Positions 1 to 5,404 of a stretch of 5,404 nt of DNA are shown in pieces; position 1 is the first letter of the stretch, and the number at the start of each line of letters is the position of its first letter. Position numbers and translations under genes: made by a program. Under the pieces are notes generated by a model. It saw nothing but the letters and a program-made list of their open reading frames with translations, searched no databases and had not been told where the DNA came from. Source of the DNA: an uncultured bacterium (GTDB taxonomy: Bacteria > Gemmatimonadota > Gemmatimonadetes > Palauibacterales > KS3-K002); assembly GCA_947581845.1 (NCBI GenBank), contig CANPVY010000127.1, positions 1 to 5,404 of the forward strand, given 5' to 3'.

Positions 1-881
1 GTGCCCGGCACCGGGCCGCTGATGAAGCCTTCGAAGAAATCGAAGTTCTCGATGTCATCCGGGTCGCTGCCCAGCGCGCCGGCGACCTCGGTCGTCTGAT
101 ACTCGAAGGCCCCACGCAGATCCGCGCTACCCTCACGGGTGCTGATGTTGATGATCCCCGACAAGGCGTTCCCGTACTGCGGCTCGAAGCCGCCACGGAT
201 AAAGTCGATCTGGCTGACGGCCTTCCGCGTGATGCTGAACGCCGGGCCGCCGAACACGAAGTTGTTGATCGGGATGCCGTCGATCAGCGTCAGCGTCTCG
301 CCGCTACGACCACCGCGAATCCGGATCGGGTTGAGCCCGCGCCGCGTGTCGACGAACGCCAGGATGTTCGTGTTCTCCGGCACCTCCAGGAAGCCCTGCT
401 GTAACGTCAGCGCTTCCTCGACACTGGTCACCGGCAGCGCATCCAGCTCCGCGCCAGTCGTCGTGCTCAACGAGCTCGTGGCGTCCACCCGAATGAGCGG
501 CGTCGCCTCCGCCTCCACGCGGATCTCCTCCACCGCGATCGCCTGCGGGGTCAACTCGTAATCCACGACCCTAGTCTGGTCGATGGATACCTGCACGTTC
601 TCCACACGGTATGTCTGATAGCCGATCAGCTCGGCGATCACCGTGTACACGCCGGGCGGGACGTTGACGATGAAGTAGCGGCCGTTCTCGGCCGTTAACG
701 CGCCTCGACCGGTCCCTTCCAGGTAGACCTGCACCCCGGCCAGCGGCTCACCCGTCTGGGCGTCTGCGACGACGCCGGTCACCTTACCGGTCGTCACCTG
801 TGCCGCTACCGGCGAGGCGGTGGTTGCCAGCAACGCCAACAGCCCCACCAACGCGAGTGAGGTAAATGCATACTTTCTCAC
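1..881 (-). CDS. TonB-dependent outer-membrane receptor with N-terminal carboxypeptidase-regulatory-like domain (partial, 3' end outside window)
   Basis: This gene runs leftward from a GTG at 881-879 and is open to the window edge (293 complete codons, no stop). The GTG is chosen because AAGGAGG lies 5 nt upstream and a signal peptide follows at once: basic RKY, a hydrophobic stretch, then PVAA before Gln28 (cleavage probably after Ala27). Residues about 30-112 read as a CarboxypepD_reg-like beta-sandwich (GEPLAGVQV, GRYFIVNVPPG, IGYQ). A TonB-box-like segment VEEIRVEA is at 117-124. The plug domain spans about 125-246, with LPVTSVEEAL, IRIRGG (186-191), LIDGIPI and YGNALSGIINI (236-246). The first barrel strands follow, including the SGPVPG typical of these receptors. 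Family knowledge: such proteins sit in the outer membrane and import ligands using TonB/ExbBD energy. The substrate cannot be read because most of the barrel is missing, and no SusD-like partner is visible. Full-length homologues usually have 700-1100 residues. Confidence 0.93.
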   Translation of the reverse strand, partial: MRKYAFTSLALVGLLALLATTASPVAAQVTTGKVTGVVADAQTGEPLAGVQVYLEGTGRGALTAENGRYFIVNVPPGVYTVIAELIGYQTYRVENVQVSIDQTRVVDYELTPQAIAVEEIRVEAEATPLIRVDATSSLSTTTGAELDALPVTSVEEALTLQQGFLEVPENTNILAFVDTRRGLNPIRIRGGRSGETLTLIDGIPINNFVFGGPAFSITRKAVSQIDFIRGGFEPQYGNALSGIINISTREGSADLRGAFEYQTTEVAGALGSDPDDIENFDFFEGFISGPVPG

Positions 882-886
882 GGCCT

Positions 887-893
887 CCTCCTT
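887..893 (-). promoter_or_regulatory. Ribosome binding site of the TonB receptor gene
   Basis: The minus strand reads AAGGAGG followed by AGGCC and then GTG, a full anti-Shine-Dalgarno match at 5-nt spacing. It decides the GTG start, since no ATG in frame sits at the head of the signal peptide. A -10-like TATTGT lies just upstream on the minus strand (911-906), but I see no good -35 for it. Confidence 0.8.
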
Positions 894-1242
894 GAGAATA
901 CGGGCACAATACCCCCGAGACGCCGGAAAACCGCACACGCGACACTCCCGGTCCGCCGACGGCTACGGCGTTCCAGCAAGGAACTTAGGTGAACGAACTG
1001 TAGGAAGCTCACAACGTAACGCTCAGACGATGGCTCCCCTCCTCGACTCCCGATCTGGGTGACCCGACCGCGCAGATGTACGCCGCGCTCTGTCGAGCCC
1101 GCGAATCCATAGTCTATTTAGAATCGGGCGCGCCTATGCCCGCTAGCGCCAAGCACTACGAGCCGTATTGTAGAATGGCCTGGTGGGACTACAAGCGGCA
1201 TGTTAGGGACTGCCCGGGGTCTTGTCAAGAGGCAAGTTCGCA

Positions 1243-1276
1243 CCCCCCCAACCCCCCCTCCGCCAGCTTCCCCCCC
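1243..1276 (-). other. Three G7 tracts on the minus strand, potential G-quadruplex (C-tracts on plus)
   Basis: The plus strand carries seven consecutive C at 1243-1249, 1252-1258 and 1270-1276. On the minus strand these are three G7 runs separated by 11 nt and 2 nt. The close pair (G7-TT-G7) alone can supply four GGG runs with short loops, so an intramolecular quadruplex is possible, with an i-motif on the complementary strand. The tract lies about 200 nt upstream of the PBP start. If the PBP transcript begins upstream, its leader would be C-rich here. Any regulatory role is inference. Confidence 0.5.
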
Positions 1277-1460
1277 GGCCTCTCCGGGCTGGCCATGTTC
1301 CCGCTGCAACGCCGCTCGCAGGCGTCGGACATGACGCTGCGCTCCTCTACCCTTGGATCCGAGGTTGGCGTATCATCCTGCTGTGCTCTGCTACGAGCGA
1401 CCCAGAGCCGCGAAGCGACTTCACGCCGGGCGGCGCGTAGGTCTGGCGCCCGCCGACTGT

Positions 1461-1467
1461 GAGGGAG
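1461..1467 (+). promoter_or_regulatory. Ribosome binding site of the PBP gene
   Basis: GAGGGAG ends 7 nt before the ATG at 1475. This supports that ATG as the start, placing a basic cytoplasmic tail ahead of the membrane anchor. Confidence 0.7.
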
Positions 1468-1474
1468 CCTGCTA

Positions 1475-3709
1475 ATGTTCGAGCGCGTCCAACGAGGTGT
1501 CGGCGTCCTACGAATCCGGCGCCGCTCCCCACGGCCAAGGCGCCCCAGTACGAGGCGCGCGCGGCTGCCTCGCGCCCTACGGCGCTTCCGTCCCTGGCAC
1601 AGCATCGCCCTGCTGGTCCTGCTGTTCGGGCTCTGCGCCGGTATCGGGCTGGCCTGGGGCTCCTGGACCCGCATCTGCCTGGACGAGCGTTGTCCGTCCA
1701 TCGCGCAGATCACGGTCTGGGAGCCCGAAGAGTCCTCGAAGCTCTACGCCGGTGACGGGAGCCTGATCCACGAGTTCTTCCTGGAGCGGCGGACCGTCAT
1801 CGACCTGGCCGACCTGCCCGCCTACGTGCCGCAGGCCTTCGTGGCCATCGAGGACAAGCGCTTCTATCGTCACGGCGGTCTCGACCTGCGGCGCTTCGTT
1901 CGCGCGACAATCGAGTATCTGATCTATGGTCCCGGCCGGCCGGGCGGCAGCACCATCACCCAGCAGCTGGCGCGTAACCAGTTCCCCGACCGGATCGGCT
2001 TCGCTGTGTCGCCGCTGCGCAAGGCGAAGGAAGCGAAGGTCGCGCGCGACATCGAGCGGATCTACTCGAAGGAGGAAATCCTCGAGGCCTACCTGAACCA
2101 GATACCCTTCGGCGCCGGCTACGGCATCGAGACCGCCGCTCACTACTACTTCGGGAAGCCGGCCCGGCAGCTGAACCTGCCGGAGGCGGCGACGCTCGCC
2201 GCGCTGCCGCAGGCGCCCTCCCGCTTGTCGCCGTTCCGCAATCCCGAGCTGGCGCTGAGGCGGCGGAACCTGGTGCTCGATCTGATGGCCCAGCAGGGGT
2301 ACATCAGCGAAGCGGAGGCCGAGGCGGCGAAGGCCTACCCGCTGCCGCGCTCGCAGCCGCGCGGCCAGGAATATCAGATCGCGCCGTACTTCGTGGAGTG
2401 GGTGCGTCAGATGATGGACGATCGCTTCGGAAGCGACCTCTATCAGGCCGGCTTCCACATCTACACGACGCTGGATCTGGAGATGCAGGCGATCGCCGAC
2501 TCGGCGCTCAGAGCGCAGCTCACCCTGCTCGAATCGGTGCCGGACTACGAGCACATGACCTATGAGGAAGCGCTCAAGCTGCCACCCGATTCCATCGATT
2601 GGGCCCAGACCCCGTACCTGCAGGGCATGTTCATCGCGCTCGACCCGAAGACGGGCTTCGTGAGCGCCCTGGTCGGCGGTCGCGACTGGAACCACTCCAA
2701 GTTCAACCGGGCGACGCAGGCGCTGCGGCAGGCCGGCTCGGCGTTCAAGCCGTTCGTCTACACGGCGGCTCTGGCGAGCGATTATCCGGTCTCGTACGTG
2801 ATCTACGATGCGCCACTCGAGCTGGACCAGTACGATCCCGAAGGTGACTCGACCTGGATCTGGTCGCCCAAGAACTACAACAACCGCTTCGACGGCCCCA
2901 CGACACTGCGAGACGCACTGCGCCGATCGAGAAACGTGCCGACCGTCAAGCTGTCACAGGAGATCGGGATGGAGTCGGTCGGTCAGACGGCGCGCCGCAT
3001 GGGGATCCGCAGCCCGATCCCCCGCGTCGCCGCCGCAGCCATCGGCGCCGTGGACGTGATCCCGCTCCAGCTGGTCGAGGCGTTCACCACATACGCGAAC
3101 CTGGGGACCCGGGTGACGCCTCAGCCGATCCTGCGCATCGAAGACAAGACGGGCCGCACTATCTGGGAAGCGGTACCGCAGCGCGAGGAGATCCTCGACC
3201 CCCAGACGGCCTGGATCCTGCTTACCATCCTGCAGGACGTGGTGAACACCGGCACGGCCTGGCGCATCCGCAGCGAGTATCTCGCCCCCGAGATACCTGC
3301 GGCCGGTAAGACCGGAACGACGAACGACGAGACGAACATCTGGTTCCTCGGTTTCACGCCCGACCTGCTCGCCGGCGTCTGGATCGGGCTGGATGAGCCG
3401 ACGAGGATCTTCGAGGGGGCGGTCGGGGGAGCCCATGCGGCGCCGGTCTGGGGCGCCTTCATGCAACGGGTCTACCAGAACCGGCCCATACCCGAGCCAT
3501 GGCGGTCGCCCGGCGGCTTGATCTACCGCACGGTGGACAAGCTGACCGGCAAGCTGGCCAGCGAGTACTGCCCGGAGGATGCCGTCTATACCGAGGTCTA
3601 CAAGCCGGGCACCGAGCCGGTGGAGGAATGCGACCTGCACCAGCCGACGCCCTGGGGGCTGCCACCCTCCAGCCCCGCTCGAGGCAGGACGAACCCGCAG
3701 CCGCACTAG
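1475..3709 (+). CDS. Class A penicillin-binding protein (PBP1A-type bifunctional glycosyltransferase/transpeptidase)
   Basis: This complete 744-residue protein polymerises lipid II glycan strands and cross-links their peptides on the outer face of the inner membrane. Residues 1-41 form a very Arg-rich cytoplasmic tail and 42-62 a single transmembrane anchor. The GT51 domain (about 85-270) has EDKRFYRHGG with catalytic Glu126, GGSTITQQLARN (157-168), the RKAKEAKVARDIE helix (182-194) and the EAYLNQIPFG motif (204-213). The transpeptidase domain (about 380-665) has the nucleophile motif SAFK (Ser422, Lys425), SRN (485-487) and KTGT (612-615), so both activities look intact. It is shorter than E. 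coli PBP1a (about 850 residues) and seems to lack a large inserted OB-type domain. The C-terminal extension holds Cys699 and Cys719 in the CP...PGTEP..EC pattern seen in many class A PBPs, then a Pro/Ser-rich tail. Cys68 and Cys73 flank the anchor on the exported side. It stands alone, divergent from the receptor gene and convergent with the peptidase gene. A specific paralogue name (mrcA, pbpC) cannot be fixed from sequence alone, though the KTGT and SxxK context fits PBP1A rather than PBP1C. Confidence 0.97.
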   Translation: MFERVQRGVGVLRIRRRSPRPRRPSTRRARLPRALRRFRPWHSIALLVLLFGLCAGIGLAWGSWTRICLDERCPSIAQITVWEPEESSKLYAGDGSLIHEFFLERRTVIDLADLPAYVPQAFVAIEDKRFYRHGGLDLRRFVRATIEYLIYGPGRPGGSTITQQLARNQFPDRIGFAVSPLRKAKEAKVARDIERIYSKEEILEAYLNQIPFGAGYGIETAAHYYFGKPARQLNLPEAATLAALPQAPSRLSPFRNPELALRRRNLVLDLMAQQGYISEAEAEAAKAYPLPRSQPRGQEYQIAPYFVEWVRQMMDDRFGSDLYQAGFHIYTTLDLEMQAIADSALRAQLTLLESVPDYEHMTYEEALKLPPDSIDWAQTPYLQGMFIALDPKTGFVSALVGGRDWNHSKFNRATQALRQAGSAFKPFVYTAALASDYPVSYVIYDAPLELDQYDPEGDSTWIWSPKNYNNRFDGPTTLRDALRRSRNVPTVKLSQEIGMESVGQTARRMGIRSPIPRVAAAAIGAVDVIPLQLVEAFTTYANLGTRVTPQPILRIEDKTGRTIWEAVPQREEILDPQTAWILLTILQDVVNTGTAWRIRSEYLAPEIPAAGKTGTTNDETNIWFLGFTPDLLAGVWIGLDEPTRIFEGAVGGAHAAPVWGAFMQRVYQNRPIPEPWRSPGGLIYRTVDKLTGKLASEYCPEDAVYTEVYKPGTEPVEECDLHQPTPWGLPPSSPARGRTNPQPH

Positions 3710-3750
3710 TACTCGGCTGGCTGTCGGTGACGTCGGATTGCACCGCTGCC

Positions 3751-5145
3751 TCAGCGCCGGCCGACTGGCTCGGCCGCCTGGCCCATCAGGGCCTCGATCT
3801 CGGCGACGCTACGCGGTAAGTCCGCTGAGAGCACCTCATGACCCTCCTCGGTCACCAGCAGGTCATCCTCGATGCGCACGCCCAGAGATTCATCGGCTAG
3901 GTAGATGCCGGGCTCGATCGTCACCACCATGCCCGGCACAAACGGCGTCGCGTAGCTACCCACATCGTGGACGTCCATTCCCAGCCAGTGCCCCAGCCCG
4001 TGCAGGAAGTACCTGTCGCAGCCGCCGCCACCGCACAGCCCCTTGGAATGCACCCGCATGTGGCCCCGCGCGATCCGTTCCAGCTCCCAGAAAGTGGTGC
4101 CGGGCCGCACCGAGTCGATGACCACCGCCTGCGTCGCCAGCACCAGCTCGTAGATCGCCCGCTGCCGCGGCGAGTACTTCCCGCTCACCGGTAGAGTCCG
4201 CGTGAGGTCGGCCGTGTAGTAGCCATACTCCGCCCCGATATCGATGACCACGAGATCCGATTCCTCCATCCGCCGCCGGCTCCGGTCGTAATGCAGGATC
4301 ACGCTGTTCGGACCGGAACCCACGATGCTGGGGAACCCGACGCGCTCGGCGCCGTGCGATCGGAAGACGTATTCCACAACGGCCTCGAGCTCGTACTCAT
4401 ACATGCCCGGACGAACCGCCTTCATCGCCTGCCGGTGCGCCTCGACCGTGATCGCGATCGCACGCCGCAGTCGCGCCAACTCCACCGAATCCTTGACCAG
4501 TCTGAGCTCGGCCAGTGGCGTACCCAGATCCGAGATCGAGCGACGCGCCTGAACGGCGAGCTCGACGATCTCGCGTGTGCTCTCCGCGCCTTCGCCCAGC
4601 GGCAAGTAGAGCTGCGGGTATTCCCTGAACGCCTCGGGCTGGGCGAGCCGCCTGACGATCTCCGCTTCGAACTCGGAGGCCGGGTGCACCGCTTCGATGC
4701 CCGTCAGCTCCGTCACCTCGCTGCCGGGGCCGAGTTGCGGCCCCATCCAGACCTCCTTGGCAGGATCCCGCTCGGGCAGATAGAGCAACAGCTTGCCGGG
4801 GCCGCGCTCGGGCTTGAACATGACGAGCCAGGATCCCGGCGTCTCCAGGCCGGTGAGGTAGTAGAAGTTATTGTCTTGCCGGAAGTCAGAGTCCTGTGGG
4901 TGCTCATGCAGGCTGCGGTGATCGGCGCTTCGCAACAGGGCGATGCCCGGCTCCAGCCGCGCGAGCAACGCCGCCCGCCGACGGGTTAGCACCTCCACCG
5001 GCATAGCGTTGTCTGCGGAGTCGGTGGCCCTGGAATCCGCGGCCGCCCGGACGCTCTGTGCAAGGGCCGGCGTGGCCGCGAGGGCAAAGCTCAAGAGAGC
5101 CAAGATGAGTGAGATGATGCGATAGATAACTCGGCGACCCGGCAT
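3751..5145 (-). CDS. Exported M24B metallopeptidase, Xaa-Pro aminopeptidase (aminopeptidase P-like)
   Basis: This complete 464-residue protein is predicted to remove N-terminal residues that precede proline. The ATG is preceded by AAGGAG at 5-nt spacing. Residues 1-29 form a Sec signal peptide (MPGRR, a hydrophobic core, then TPALA before Gln30), so the enzyme should act in the periplasm or outside, unlike cytoplasmic E. coli PepP. About 48-175 is an AMP_N-like domain with [14 protein letters not shown] (88-101). The pita-bread catalytic domain spans about 220-440. By alignment with PepP, the dinuclear metal ligands are Asp302, Asp313, His386, Glu411 and Glu426, with supporting His285 (LHYD) and His393 in [15 protein letters not shown]. 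All are present, so it should be active. The only two cysteines are in a CGGGGC segment (371-376) just before the HGLGHWLG motif. It is transcribed alone, convergent with the PBP gene, whose stop is 41 nt from its own stop. Creatinase-type or other M24 hydrolase specificity is less likely given the AMP_N domain. Confidence 0.94.
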   Translation of the reverse strand: MPGRRVIYRIISLILALLSFALAATPALAQSVRAAADSRATDSADNAMPVEVLTRRRAALLARLEPGIALLRSADHRSLHEHPQDSDFRQDNNFYYLTGLETPGSWLVMFKPERGPGKLLLYLPERDPAKEVWMGPQLGPGSEVTELTGIEAVHPASEFEAEIVRRLAQPEAFREYPQLYLPLGEGAESTREIVELAVQARRSISDLGTPLAELRLVKDSVELARLRRAIAITVEAHRQAMKAVRPGMYEYELEAVVEYVFRSHGAERVGFPSIVGSGPNSVILHYDRSRRRMEESDLVVIDIGAEYGYYTADLTRTLPVSGKYSPRQRAIYELVLATQAVVIDSVRPGTTFWELERIARGHMRVHSKGLCGGGGCDRYFLHGLGHWLGMDVHDVGSYATPFVPGMVVTIEPGIYLADESLGVRIEDDLLVTEEGHEVLSADLPRSVAEIEALMGQAAEPVGRR

Positions 5146-5150
5146 CGTCG

Positions 5151-5156
5151 CTCCTT
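5151..5156 (-). promoter_or_regulatory. Ribosome binding site of the aminopeptidase gene
   Basis: The minus strand reads AAGGAG followed by CGACG and then ATG, a strong Shine-Dalgarno match that fixes the start at the head of the signal peptide. Confidence 0.75.
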
Positions 5157-5226
5157 TCCTCTTCTCGACTGCGCTGTCCCCGGGCGCGAGACCGAGGCAC
5201 AGCAGCCACTGGCCTCAGCCTTGTAA

Positions 5227-5236
5227 GCAAGCTTGC
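5227..5236. repeat. Perfect 10-bp palindrome GCAAGCTTGC in the aminopeptidase leader
   Basis: The palindrome lies 13 nt downstream of the proposed -10 box, close to the predicted transcription start. That position would suit an operator, but a 10-bp palindrome can also arise by chance and no regulator is visible in the window. Confidence 0.3.
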
Positions 5237-5248
5237 ATCTGCCCGTCT

Positions 5249-5254
5249 ATTATA
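5249..5254 (-). promoter_or_regulatory. Putative sigma-70 type -10 box for the aminopeptidase gene
   Basis: The minus strand reads a perfect TATAAT inside an AT patch that stands out from the GC-rich surroundings. Transcription would begin near 5242, giving a leader of about 97 nt before the ATG at 5145. The region 16-18 nt upstream (about 5271-5278) has no good TTGACA match, so only the -10 is supported. The core TATTATAATA (5248-5257) is self-complementary, so the same patch also reads TATAAT on the plus strand. Confidence 0.5.
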
Positions 5255-5354
5255 ATACGCCACTATTGCCACGCAGCATCCGCCCTCAATCCGCGCCCCT
5301 GGCTGCAGCTGACGCCCTCACGCCCTTCGACCACTTCGCCAGGACGTCAGCGCC

Positions 5355-5392
5355 AAAAAAGTGAGGCGAGCCGAGAAGGCTCGCCTCACTTT
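5355..5392 (-). terminator. Strong intrinsic terminator for a leftward gene beyond the right edge
   Basis: GTGAGGCGAGCC (5361-5372) and GGCTCGCCTCAC (5378-5389) form a perfect 12-bp stem around a GAGAA loop, extended to 15 bp by AAA/TTT pairs at 5358-5360 and 5390-5392. On the minus strand the hairpin is followed by six T (the A run at 5355-5360), the classic form of a Rho-independent terminator. On the plus strand only TTT follows, so it is weaker that way. It implies a gene on the minus strand ending at or just past the right edge. It also insulates the aminopeptidase promoter from read-through. Confidence 0.9.
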
Positions 5393-5404
5393 ACCATAGG
5401 CTCT

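Larger units (their letters stand above)
882..1474. other. Long divergent intergenic region (593 nt), no convincing gene
   Basis: This region separates the leftward receptor gene from the rightward PBP gene and must hold both promoters. Open frames exist, for example 1076-1462 on the plus strand, but they lack a Shine-Dalgarno site, lack the strong G/C third-position bias of the real genes, and give low-complexity Arg/Ser/Pro-rich products. Two -10-like TAGAAT hexamers (1119-1124 and 1171-1176) and a TATCAT (1371-1376) occur on the plus strand, none with a recognisable -35 at 16-18 nt, so no promoter is called. Short palindromes occur at 1127-1134 (GGCGCGCC) and 1141-1148 (CGCTAGCG). The C-tract cluster at 1243-1276 is listed separately. 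I see no tRNA or other structured RNA gene. Confidence 0.6.

Noticed and set aside
139..561. 140-codon plus-strand frame opposite the receptor gene
   Set aside because: The minus strand here encodes unmistakable plug-domain motifs, so the plus-strand frame is a shadow.
1083..1112. Sequence resembling a tRNA T-arm (CGCGAATCC)
   Set aside because: No TTCRANY loop with flanking 5-bp stems, no acceptor stem or anticodon arm can be drawn on either strand.
1353..1376. TTGGAT ... TATCAT as a promoter for the PBP gene
   Set aside because: The spacing is 12 nt, too short for a sigma-70 promoter, and no better -35 lies at 16-18 nt.
1076..1462. 128-codon plus-strand frame in the intergenic region
   Set aside because: It has no ribosome binding site before its ATG, runs through the C-tract cluster, gives a low-complexity Ser/Arg/Pro product with no recognisable domain, and lacks the codon bias of the flanking genes. 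A decayed gene is possible but not supported.
1577..2695. 372-codon minus-strand frame opposite the PBP gene
   Set aside because: It lies wholly antisense to well-supported PBP coding sequence, its product is Arg/Leu/Gly-rich with no motifs, and long antisense frames are expected in high-GC genes.
2954..3706. 250-codon minus-strand frame opposite the PBP 3' half
   Set aside because: Antisense shadow of the transpeptidase region with biased composition and no motif.
4291..4989. 232-codon plus-strand frame opposite the aminopeptidase
   Set aside because: It is antisense to the conserved AMP_N and catalytic domains. Its Arg/Leu/His-rich product reflects GC-rich codons read backwards.
5308..5351. 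Inverted repeat GCTGACG / CGTCAGC next to the terminator
   Set aside because: A 7-bp stem with a 30-nt loop is weak and has no T run. It could be chance in GC-rich DNA.

Overview
The window looks like ordinary chromosomal DNA from a GC-rich, diderm (outer-membrane) bacterium. Evidence for an outer membrane is a TonB-dependent receptor and an exported aminopeptidase with a clean signal peptide. All three genes have purine-rich Shine-Dalgarno sites and strongly G/C-ending codons. The receptor carries an N-terminal carboxypeptidase-regulatory-like domain, and class A PBPs with a Cys pair just after the membrane anchor are familiar to me from Gemmatimonadota. I therefore favour Gemmatimonadota or a neighbouring phylum (for example Acidobacteriota), but this is inference and not proven by the sequence.

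Layout: (1) 1-881, minus strand: N-terminal 293 codons of a TonB-dependent outer-membrane receptor, GTG start, running off the left edge before most of its beta-barrel. (2) 882-1474: a long 593-nt divergent intergenic region with no convincing gene, containing a striking C-tract cluster (G-quadruplex potential on the minus strand). (3) 1475-3709, plus strand: complete class A penicillin-binding protein (PBP1A/MrcA type) with glycosyltransferase and transpeptidase motifs intact. (4) 3751-5145, minus strand: complete exported M24B metallopeptidase (Xaa-Pro aminopeptidase, PepP-like) with all metal ligands, convergent with the PBP gene across a 41-nt gap. (5) 5146-5404: the upstream region of the peptidase gene, with a consensus -10 box, a short palindrome, and near the right edge a strong intrinsic terminator oriented to end a leftward gene lying outside the window.

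The three genes do not form an operon: the receptor and PBP diverge, and the PBP and peptidase converge. Functionally they are all cell-envelope proteins (nutrient import across the outer membrane, peptidoglycan synthesis, periplasmic peptide degradation), but nothing here links them into one pathway. I found no mobile element, CRISPR array, RNA gene or defence cassette, and no convincing sign of a new system. The most interesting points are the G-rich tract upstream of the PBP gene and the paired cysteines in the exported parts of both complete proteins.
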